Shown here: positions 52,807 to 61,893 of the stretch, in pieces
How the letters are laid out: every line of letters begins with the position of its first letter
Numbering within the stretch: the stretch's first letter is position 1
Source: Harmothoe impar
Lineage: Eukaryota; Annelida; Polychaeta; Phyllodocida; Polynoidae
DNA length: 64,000 nt
Direction: 5' to 3'
Assembly (NCBI GenBank): GCA_947462335.1
Contig: OX381705.1
Span: 4,578,703-4,642,702 of the forward strand
Made by a program: the position numbers and the translations under genes
The notes under the pieces: generated by a model
Told to the model about the DNA's origin: nothing
Seen by the model: only the letters and a program-made list of their open reading frames with translations
Database searches by the model: none

Positions 52807-54399
52807 TTGGTCAATGCTCGTTGTAAGGTCAATGCCATGGACATAGTCACTCCCGAATGCAAAGTCACTCAAAAAAACATAGTCAATTCCAAAAATTTAG
52901 TCAATCTTGAAAAAAGGGTTAATTTCAAAGAAGAAGTTAGTCCAAAATGTGAGGTTAATCCAAAATTCCTTTTCAATCTCAGCCATTTGGACAATGCTCG
53001 TTGTAAGGTCAATGCCATGGACATAGTCACTCCCGAATGCAAAGTCACTCAAAAACACATAATCAATCAAAAAAATTTAGTCAATCTTGAAAATAGGGTT
53101 GATTTCAAAGAAGAAGTTAGTCCCAAATGTGAAGTTGATGCAAAATTCCTTCTCAATCTCAGCCATTTGGTCAATGCTTGTTGTAAGGTCAATGCCATGG
53201 ACATAGTCACTCCCGAATGCAAAGTCACTCAAAAAAACATAGTCAATTCCCAAAATTTAGTCAATCTTGAAAAAAGGGTTAATTTCAAAGAAGAAGTTAG
53301 TCCCAAATGTGAGGTTAATCCAAAATTCCTTTTCAATCTCAGCCATTTGGTCAATGCTCATTGTAAGGTCAATGCCATGGACATAGTCACTCCCGAATGC
53401 AAAGTCACTCAAAAACACATAGTCAATCCCAAAAGTTTAGTCAATCTTGAAAAAAGGGACGATTTCAAGGAAGAAGTCAGTCCCAAATGTGAAGTTGATG
53501 AAAAATTCCTCTTCAATCTCAGCCATTTGGCCAATGCTCGTTGTAAGGTCAATGGCATGTACATAGTCACTCCCGAATACAAAGTCACTCAAAAACACAT
53601 AGTCAATTCCAAAAATTTAGTCAATCTTGAAAAAAGGGTTGATTTCAAAGAAGAAGTTAGTCCCAAATGTGAGGTTAATCCAAAATTCCTTTTCAATCTC
53701 AGCCATTTGGACAATGCTCGTTGTAAGGTCAATGCCATGGACATAGTCACTCCCGAATGCAAAGTCACTCAAAAACACATAGTCAATCAAAAAAATTTAG
53801 TCAATCTTGAAAATAGGATTGATTTCAAAGAAGAAGTTAGTCCCAAATGTGAAGTTGATGAAAAATTCCTTCTCAATCTCAGCCATTTGGTCAATGCTTG
53901 TTGTAAGGTCAATGCCATGGACATAGTCACTCCCGAATGCAAAGTCACTCAAAAAAACATAGTCAATTCCAAAAATTTAGTCAATCTTGAAAAAAGGGTT
54001 AATTTCAAAGAAGAAGTTAGTCCCAAATGTGAGGTTGATCCAATATTCCTTTTCAATCTCAGCCATTTGGTCAATGCTCGTTGTAAGGTCAATGCCATGG
54101 ACATAGTCATTCCTGAATGCAAAGTCACTCAAAAACACATAGTCAATTCCAAAAATTTAGTCAATCTTGAAAAAAGGGTTGATTTCAAGAAAGAAGTTAG
54201 TCCCAAATGTGAGGTTAATCCAAAATTCCTTTTCAATCTCAGCCATTTGGACAATGCTCGTTGTAAGGTCAATGCCATGGACATAGTCACTCCCGAATGC
54301 AAAGTCACTCAAAAACACATAGTCAATCCCAAAAATTTAATCAATCTTGAAAAAAGGGTTGATTTCAAAGAAGAAGTTAGTCCCAAATGTGATGTTTGA
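52807..54399 (+). other. 530-codon open frame in the 180-bp satellite (not accepted as a gene)
   Basis: Nearly nine 60-residue repeats run uninterrupted until a one-base T insertion at about 54,392. There is no signal peptide, no initiation context and no flanking exon, and the same protein motif continues in another frame after the shift. If translated it would give a Cys-containing (three per 60 residues), Lys/Glu-rich repeat protein. I see no evidence that it is. Confidence 0.2.
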
Positions 54400-57300
54400 T
54401 CCAAAACTCCTTTTCAATCTCAGCCATTTGGTCAATGCTTGTTGTAAGGTCAATGCCATGGACATAGTCACTCCCGAATACAAAGTCACTCAAAAACACA
54501 TAGACAATTCCAAAAATTTAGTCAATCTTGAAAAAGGGGTTGATTTCAAAGAAGAAGTTAGTCCCAAATGTGAGGTTAATCCAAAATTCCTTTTCAATCT
54601 CAGCCATTTGGCCAATGCTCATTGTAAGGTCAATGGCATGGACATAGTCACTCCCGAATGCAAAGTCACTCAAAAACACATAGTCAATCCGAAAAATTTA
54701 GTCAATCTTGAAAGAAGGGATGATTTCAAGGAAGAAGTCAGTCCCAAATGTGAAGTTGATGAAAAATTCATTTTCATTCTCAGCCATTTGGCCAATGCTC
54801 GTTGTAAGGTCAATGGCATGAACATAGTCACTCCCGAATACAAAGTCACTCAAAAACACATAGTCAATTCCAAAAATTTAGTCAATCTTGAAAAAAGGGT
54901 TGATTTCAAAGAAGAAGTTAGTCCCAAATGTGAGGTTAATCCAAAATTCCTTTTCAATCTCAGCCATTTGGACAATGCTCGTTGTAAGGTCAATGCCATG
55001 GACATAGTCACTCCCGAATGCAAAGTCACTCAAAAACACATAGTCAATCAAAAAAATTTAGTCAATCTTGAAAATAGGATTGATTTCAAAGAAGAAGTTA
55101 GTCCCAAATGTGAAGTTGATGAAAAATTCCTTCTCAATCTCAGCCATTTGGTCAATGCTTGTTGTAAGGTCAATGCCATGGACATAGTCACTCCCGAATG
55201 CAAAGTCACTCAAAAAAACATAGTCAATTCCAAAAATTTAGTCAATCTTGAAAAAAGGGTTGATTTCAAGAAAGAAGTTAGTCCCAAATGTGAGGTTAAT
55301 CCAAAATTCCTTTTCAATCTCAGCCATTTGGACAATGCTCGTTGTAAGGTCAATGCCATGGACATAGTCACTCCCGAATGCAAAGTCACTCAAAAAACAT
55401 AGTCAATTCCAAAAATTTAATTAATCTTGAAAAAAGGGTTGATTTCAAAGAAGAAGTTAGTCCCAAATGTGATGTTTGATCCAAAACTCCTTTTCAATCT
55501 CAGCCATTTGGTCAATGCTTGTTGTAAGGTCAATGCCATGGACATAGTCACTCCCGAATACAAAGTCACTCAAAAACACATAGACAATTCCAAAAATTTA
55601 GTCAATCTTGAAAAAGGGGTTGATTTCAAAGAAGAAGTTAGTCCCAAATGTGAGGTTAATCCAAAATTCCTTTTCAATCTCAGCCATTTGGACAATGCTA
55701 GTTGTAAGGTCAATGCCATGGACATAGTCACTCCCGAATGCAAAGTCACTCAAAAACACATAGTCAATCAAAACAATTTAGTCAATCTTGAAAAAAGGGT
55801 TGATTTCAAAGAAGAAGTTAGTCCCAAATGTGAAGTTGATGAAAAATTCCTTTTCAATCTCAGCCATTTGGACAATGCTCGTTGTAAGATCAATGCCATG
55901 GACATAGTCACTCCCGAATGCAAAGTCACTCAAAAACACATAGTCAATCCCAAAAATTTAGTCAATCTTGAAAATAGGGTTGATTTCAAAGAAGAAGTTG
56001 GTCCCGAATGTGAGGTTGATCCAAAATTCCTTTTCAATCTCAGCCATTTGGTCAATGCTCGTTGTATGGTCAATGCCATGGACATAGTCACTCCCGAATG
56101 CAAAATCAATCAAAAACACGTAGTCAATCCCAAAAATTTAGTCAATCTTGAAAAAAGGGTTGATTTCAAAGAAGAAGTTAGTCCCGAAAGTGAGGTTGAT
56201 TCAAAATTCCTTTTCAATCTCAGCCATTTGGTCAATGCTCGTTGTAAGGTCAATGCCATGGACATAGTCACTCCCGAATGCAAAGTCACTCAAAAACACA
56301 TAGTCAATCCCAAAAGTTTAGTCAATCTTGAAAAAAGGGATGATTTCAAAGAAGAAGTTAGTCCCAAATGTGAAGTTGATGAAAAATTCCTTTTCAATCT
56401 CAGCCATTTGGTCAATGCTCGTTGTAAGGTCAATGCCATGGACATAGTCACTCCCGAATGCAAAGTCACTCAAAAACACATAGTCAATCCCAAAAGTTTA
56501 GTCAATCTTGAAAAAAGGGACGATTTCAAGGAAGAAGTCAGTCCCAAATGTGAAGTTGATGAAAAATTCCTCTTCAATCTCAGCCATTTGGCCAATGCTC
56601 GTTGTAAGGTCAATGGCATGTACATAGTCACTCCCGAATACAAAGTCACTCAAAAACACATAGTCAATTCCAAAAATTTAGTCAATCTTGAAAAAAGGGT
56701 TGATTTCAAAGAAGAAGTTAGTCCCAAATGTGAGGTTAATCCAAAATTCCTTTTCAATCTCAGCCATTTGGACAATGCTCGTTGTAAGGTCAATGCCATG
56801 GACATAGTCACTCCCGAATGCAAAGTCACTCAAAAACACATAGTCAATCAAAAAAATTTAGTCAATCTTGAAAATAGGATTGATTTCAAAGAAGAAGTTA
56901 GTCCCAAATGTGAAGTTGATGAAAAATTCCTTCTCAATCTCAGCCATTTGGTCAATGCTTGTTGTAAGGTCAATGCCATGGACATAGTCACTCCCGAATG
57001 CAAAGTCACTCAAAAAAACATAGTCAATTCCAAAAATTTAGTCAATCTTGAAAAAAGGGTTAATTTCAAAGAAGAAGTTAGTCCCAAATGTGAGGTTGAT
57101 CCAATATTCCTTTTCAATCTCAGCCATTTGGTCAATGCTCGTTGTAAGGTCAATGCCATGGACATAGTCATTCCTGAATGCAAAGTCACTCAAAAACACA
57201 TAGTCAATTCCAAAAATTTAGTCAATCTTGAAAAAAGGGTTGATTTCAAGAAAGAAGTTAGTCCCAAATGTGAGGTTAATCCAAAATTCCTTTTCAATCT

Positions 57301-59490
57301 CAGCCATTTGGACAATGCTCGTTGTAAGGTCAATGCCATGGACATAGTCACTCCCGAATGCAAAGTCACTCAAAAACACATAGTCAATCCCAAAAATTTA
57401 ATCAATCTTGAAAAAAGGGTTGATTTCAAAGAAGAAGTTAGTCCCAAATGTGATGTTTGATCCAAAACTCCTTTTCAATCTCAGCCATTTGGTCAATGCT
57501 TGTTGTAAGGTCAATGCCATGGACATAGTCACTCCCGAATACAAAGTCACTCAAAAACACATAGACAATTCCAAAAATTTAGTCAATCTTGAAAAAGGGG
57601 TTGATTTCAAAGAAGAAGTTAGTCCCAAATGTGAGGTTAATCCAAAATTCCTTTTCAATCTCAGCCATTTGGCCAATGCTCATTGTAAGGTCAATGGCAT
57701 GGACATAGTCACTCCCGAATGCAAAGTCACTCAAAAACACATAGTCAATCCGAAAAATTTAGTCAATCTTGAAAGAAGGGATGATTTCAAGGAAGAAGTC
57801 AGTCCCAAATGTGAAGTTGATGAAAAATTCATTTTCATTCTCAGCCATTTGGCCAATGCTCGTTGTAAGGTCAATGGCATGAACATAGTCACTCCCGAAT
57901 ACAAAGTCACTCAAAAACACATAGTCAATTCCAAAAATTTAGTCAATCTTGAAAAAAGGGTTGATTTCAAAGAAGAAGTTAGTCCCAAATGTGAGGTTAA
58001 TCCAAAATTCCTTTTCAATCTCAGCCATTTGGACAATGCTCGTTGTAAGGTCAATGCCATGGACATAGTCACTCCCGAATGCAAAGTCACTCAAAAACAC
58101 ATAGTCAATCAAAAAAATTTAGTCAATCTTGAAAATAGGATTGATTTCAAAGAAGAAGTTAGTCCCAAATGTGAAGTTGATGAAAAATTCCTTCTCAATC
58201 TCAGCCATTTGGTCAATGCTTGTTGTAAGGTCAATGCCATGGACATAGTCACTCCCGAATGCAAAGTCACTCAAAAAAACATAGTCAATTCCAAAAATTT
58301 AGTCAATCTTGAAAAAAGGGTTGATTTCAAGAAAGAAGTTAGTCCCAAATGTGAGGTTAATCCAAAATTCCTTTTCAATCTCAGCCATTTGGACAATGCT
58401 CGTTGTAAGGTCAATGCCATGGACATAGTCACTCCCGAATGCAAAGTCACTCAAAAAACATAGTCAATTCCAAAAATTTAATTAATCTTGAAAAAAGGGT
58501 TGATTTCAAAGAAGAAGTTAGTCCCAAATGTGATGTTTGATCCAAAACTCCTTTTCAATCTCAGCCATTTGGTCAATGCTTGTTGTAAGGTCAATGCCAT
58601 GGACATAGTCACTCCCGAATACAAAGTCACTCAAAAACACATAGACAATTCCAAAAATTTAGTCAATCTTGAAAAAGGGGTTGATTTCAAAGAAGAAGTT
58701 AGTCCCAAATGTGAGGTTAATCCAAAATTCCTTTTCAATCTCAGCCATTTGGACAATGCTAGTTGTAAGGTCAATGCCATGGACATAGTCACTCCCGAAT
58801 GCAAAGTCACTCAAAAACACATAGTCAATCAAAACAATTTAGTCAATCTTGAAAAAAGGGTTGATTTCAAAGAAGAAGTTAGTCCCAAATGTGAAGTTGA
58901 TGAAAAATTCCTTTTCAATCTCAGCCATTTGGACAATGCTCGTTGTAAGATCAATGCCATGGACATAGTCACTCCCGAATGCAAAGTCACTCAAAAACAC
59001 ATAGTCAATCCCAAAAATTTAGTCAATCTTGAAAATAGGGTTGATTTCAAAGAAGAAGTTGGTCCCGAATGTGAGGTTGATCCAAAATTCCTTTTCAATC
59101 TCAGCCATTTGGTCAATGCTCGTTGTATGGTCAATGCCATGGACATAGTCACTCCCGAATGCAAAATCAATCAAAAACACGTAGTCAATCCCAAAAATTT
59201 AGTCAATCTTGAAAAAAGGGTTGATTTCAAAGAAGAAGTTAGTCCCGAAAGTGAGGTTGATTCAAAATTCCTTTTCAATCTCAGCCATTTGGTCAATGCT
59301 CGTTGTAAGGTCAATGCCATGGACATAGTCACTCCCGAATGCAAAGTCACTCAAAAACACATAGTCAATCCCAAAAGTTTAGTCAATCTTGAAAAAAGGG
59401 ATGATTTCAAAGAAGAAGTTAGTCCCAAATGTGAAGTTGATGAAAAATTCCTTTTCAATCTCAGCCATTTGGTCAATGCTCGTTGTAAGG
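53361..59490. repeat. Tandem pair of ~3,061-bp higher-order units (17 monomers + 1 base)
   Basis: About 53,361-56,421 and 56,422-59,490 match at offset 3,061. This includes the GATGTTTGATCC one-base insertion (54,392 and 57,453) and the CTCAAAAAACATAG one-base deletion (55,392 and 58,453). A further copy of part of the block is seen at offset 1,980 (52,367 to 54,347). This right part of the array has fewer stop codons than the left part. Confidence 0.75.
55427..57460 (+). other. 677-codon open frame, longest in the window (satellite, not accepted as a gene)
   Basis: The first 15 or so codons are out of register with the repeat. After a one-base insertion at about 55,471 the frame enters the hexapeptide register and reads about eleven 60-residue repeats, until the next copy of the same insertion near 57,453. 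The three Cys per monomer (PECK, PKCE, ARCK) are mostly kept, but one PESE variant at about 56,187 loses one. Monomer differences are often amino-acid changing (D/N, P/E, R/H, K/E), which argues against protein-level selection. Confidence 0.2.
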
Positions 59491-59579
59491 TCAATGCCAT
59501 GGACATAGTCACTCCCGAATGCAAAGTCACTCAAAAACACATAGTCAATCCCAAAAATTTAGTCAATCTTGAAAAAAGG

Positions 59580-59830
59580 GTCGATTTCAAAGAAGAAGTT
59601 AGTCCCAAATGTGAGGTTGTTCCAAGTTTCCTTGTCAATCTCAGCCATTTGGTCAATGCTCGTTGTAAGGTCAATGCCATGGACAAAGTCACTCCCGAAT
59701 GCAAAGTCACTCAAAAACACATAGTCAATCCCAAAAATTTAGTCAATCTTGAAAAAAGGGCCGATTTCAAAGAAGTAGTCAGTCCCAAATGTGAGGTTGA
59801 TCAAAAATTCCTGTTACTCCCGAATGCAAA
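59580..59830. repeat. Diverged right edge of the 180-bp array
   Basis: The last monomers carry private changes (GAGGTTGTTCCAAGTTTCCTTG, ATGGACAAAGTC, GGGCCGATTTCAAAGAAGTAG). The final piece jumps from submotif 8 directly to submotif 2 (TTCCTGTTACTCCCGAATGC), an internal loss of submotifs 9, 10 and 1. It stops at about 59,830. Edge decay beside a homogenised core is the normal pattern for satellites. Confidence 0.7.
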
Positions 59831-60019
59831 TTTGTAGACAAGTAAGGATATGCAAGAAGGTACCTCGTAAAAATCTAAGCTGTTTATTCAGCTTTTATTT
59901 AGCCCCAAATATATGCTCAATTTAGTCAAAATTGAACCCAAAATACCGTATCCCTGATGTGTACACAGTGTGCTTCACAATATGTATGCCAAAAGAGTTC
60001 CAGACCCAGAGCTTATGTC
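59831..60019. other. Unique flank right of the 180-bp array
   Basis: AT-rich sequence with no ORF or recognised element. A weak resemblance to submotifs (TTTAGTCAAAATTGAACCC near 59,920) may be a decayed monomer or chance. Confidence 0.4.
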
Positions 60020-60345
60020 CTAAAAAAGTGTCATATTTCGGTGACCTCACACCCCTTTGAATTCAAGTTCTGAAAACCTATTAATATCCGCCTAATCTCT
60101 AAGCCCTTTTACATGCCTATTGCTAAATTACCATGGAGAGACATTGTCAAAAAAACGCACTATATGTGTTATACTATTAGTATGAATTTTGTCATGTACT
60201 AAAAAAGTGTCAAATTTTGGTGACCTCGCACCCCTTTGAATTCAAGTTCTGAAAACCTATTAATATCCGCTTAATCTCTAAGCCCTTTTACATACTAGTA
60301 CAGAAGACCTATTGCTAAATTACCATGGAGAAACATTGTCAAAAA
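60020..60345. repeat. ~192-bp repeat, copies a and b
   Basis: Copies start with CTAAAAAAGTGTCA at 60020 and 60199. Each contains GGTGACCTC, GAATTCAAGTTCTGAAAACC, TATTAATATCCGC and CCATGGAGA. Copy a is 179 bases because it lacks 13 bases around CTAGTACAGAAGA. Copy b is cut at TTGTCAAAAAAAC (about 60,345). The same repeat recurs at 61,321-61,893. Confidence 0.75.
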
Positions 60346-60379
60346 AACAATCCCCGCCCCCGTTTTAAGGACGATTTAA

Positions 60380-60640
60380 CATTTTTTTTGCGATTTTTGA
60401 ACTTTTTTCTCGCCAAATTGGCAGTTTTTAAGGAAATCTCACCTTTTTGCGATTCTGAATTTTTTTCTCGCCAAATTGCCATATTATAGGAAAACTTCAC
60501 TTTTTTTTGGCGATTTGGAATTTTCTTCTCGCCAAATTGCCAGTTTTCAAGAAGATTTCACCTTATTTGGATTTTGAACTTTTTTCTCGCCAAATTGGCG
60601 GTTTTTAGGGAAATTTCACTTTTTTGGGATTTTGAAATTT
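60380..60640. repeat. 58-61-bp T-rich minisatellite
   Basis: The word CGCCAAATTG recurs at 60411, 60469, 60530 and 60588 (spacings 58, 61, 58). It is embedded in a common unit of TTTTTTCTCGCCAAATTGG plus a GGAAATTTCACTTTTTTG-type stretch, roughly 4 to 4.5 copies. It is non-coding and imperfect. Confidence 0.7.
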
Positions 60641-60642
60641 TT

Positions 60643-60700
60643 TACAGCCCCCCCCCCCCCGAGTCAAGGGGTCGAAAAAAATGTTGCTCCCCCCCCCCCT
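60643..60700. repeat. Two poly-C tracts
   Basis: A run of about 13 C and a run of about 10 C flank a short A/G segment. Long C homopolymers are prone to length error, so the exact length here is unreliable. Confidence 0.6.
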
Positions 60701-60786
60701 ACTCATTACACCCACTAGCCTACCACCCCACCCAGGGGACACACACCCCACCCAGAGGCTTTTAGATCACTCTTTAGATCACTCTC

Positions 60787-60882
60787 TTATTGTAGAATGC
60801 TAATACCATGGTAGACACTGCCACCATCTAGTGATTATTGTAGAATGCTAATACCATGGTAGACACTGCCACCATCTAGTGA
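60787..60882. repeat. Perfect 48-bp direct tandem duplication
   Basis: Bases 60787-60834 (starting TTATTGTAGAATGC, ending CATCTAGTGA) are repeated exactly at 60835-60882. This is a young local duplication in non-coding DNA. Confidence 0.85.
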
Positions 60883-61153
60883 GAAGGACTCTCGAGCCTC
60901 CCGCCCACAGACACCCCCGAAACACATACCACATACCAAAATACTTTTTAAAGTATAAAATCCCTAAAAAATAGAGTTCTCAACGCATCTTCACAAAAAT
61001 GGCGCCAAATTGAAGGGAATTTTCACAGCTTTTAGGATATCTATAGTCAACGCGGAACCTCAAGGCATTATGTACCAATTGGTGCCACACACAAAAGAAT
61101 ATCCAATATTCCTATTTCCTAGGGTACCTGCATCGCTCAGAGCCGCAAAAAGG
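60883..61153. other. Spacer between the 48-bp duplication and the orphan monomer
   Basis: No gene is supported. A short plus-strand frame from 61010 runs through into the orphan monomer and keeps its hexapeptide register, but this spacer part shows no known domain. Confidence 0.4.
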
Positions 61154-61327
61154 GCCAATGCCATGGACATAGTCACTCCCGAATGCAAAGTCACTCAAAA
61201 ACACATAGTCGATTCCAAAAATTTAGTCAATTCTGAAAATATGGTCGATTTCAAAGAAGTAGTAAGTCCCAAATGTGAAATTAATCTAGAATTCCTATTC
61301 AAACTCAGTCGGTTGGTCAATATGACC
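61154..61327 (+). repeat. Orphan 180-bp satellite monomer outside the array
   Basis: A single diverged monomer starts GCCAATGCCATGGACATA at 61154 and keeps nine successive 18-base submotifs in exact register to 61315. It then has a partial tenth (GTCAATATGACC) that runs straight into the 192-bp repeat at about 61,328. It lies 1.3 kb beyond the array and is more diverged than array monomers, so it is an old copy or the last trace of a formerly wider array. The hexapeptide frame is still open in it. Confidence 0.8.
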
Positions 61328-61893
61328 AAGTGTCATATTTCGGTGACCTCACACCCTTATGAATTCAAGTTCTGAAAACCTATTAATATCCGCTAAATCT
61401 CTAAGCCCTTTTACATGCTAGTACAGAAGACCTATTGCTAAATTACCATGGAGAGACATTGTCAAAAAAATGCACTATATGTGTTATACTAGTAGCATGA
61501 ATTATGTCATGTACTAAAAAAGTGTCAAATTTCGGTGACCTAGCCCCCCTATGAATTCAAGTTCTGAAAACCTATTAATATCCGCTTAATCTCTAAGCCC
61601 TTTTACATACTAGTACAGAAGACCTATTGCTAAATTACCATGGAGAGACATTGTCAAAAAAACGCACTATATGTGTTATACTATTAGTATGAATTTTGTC
61701 ATGTACTAAAAAAGTGTCAAATTTCGGTGACCTCGCACCCCTTTGAATTCAAGTTCTGAAAACCTATTAATATCCGCTTAATCTCTAAGCCCTTTTACAT
61801 ACTAGTACAGAAGACCTATTGCTAAATTACCATGGAGAAACATTGTCAAAAAAATGCACTATATGTGTTATACTAGTAGCATGAATTATGTCA
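61328..61893. repeat. ~192-bp repeat, copies c, d and e
   Basis: Three tandem copies (the repeat start word is at about 61,321, 61,514 and 61,706, spacing 192-193) are close to copies a and b. Copy c lacks its first few bases because it is fused to the orphan monomer. Copy e runs directly into the 30-bp minisatellite at about 61,894. The family is unrecognised. Confidence 0.75.

Larger units (their letters stand above)
22753..59830. repeat. 37-kb array of a 180-bp satellite built from ten 18-bp submotifs
   Basis: About 206 monomers. Each 180-base monomer divides without remainder into ten 18-base pieces, most starting GT(C/T)(A/G)(A/C)T: GTCAATGCCATGGACATA, GTCACTCCCGAATGCAAA, GTCACTCAAAAACACATA, GTCAATCCCAAAAATTTA, GTCAATCTTGAAAAAAGG, GTTGATTTCAAAGAAGAA, GTTAGTCCCAAATGTGAG, GTTGATCCAAAATTCCTT, TTCAATCTCAGCCATTTG, GTCAATGCTCGTTGTAAG. 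In the plus frame these read as ten hexapeptides (VNAMDI, VTPECK, VTQKHI, VNPKNL, VNLEKR, VDFKEE, VSPKCE, VDPKFL, FNLSHL, VNARCK). Monomers are very similar and are arranged in higher-order duplications. No intron, promoter or known domain was seen. A minus-strand frame is also open across most of a monomer, so open frames here reflect composition and length divisible by three. Confidence 0.92.

Noticed and set aside
22753..59830. CRISPR-like array
   Set aside because: Direct repeats are contiguous with no unique spacers, the locus is eukaryotic and no cas genes are present.
22753..59830. Left-handed beta-helix hexapeptide (transferase-type) protein
   Set aside because: The six-residue period with a hydrophobic first position is suggestive. 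However, the second and fifth positions do not follow the usual small-residue pattern, and the frame is broken throughout.
60574..60765. 63-codon ORF across the poly-C tracts
   Set aside because: Low-complexity translation of T- and C-rich repeats with no support.
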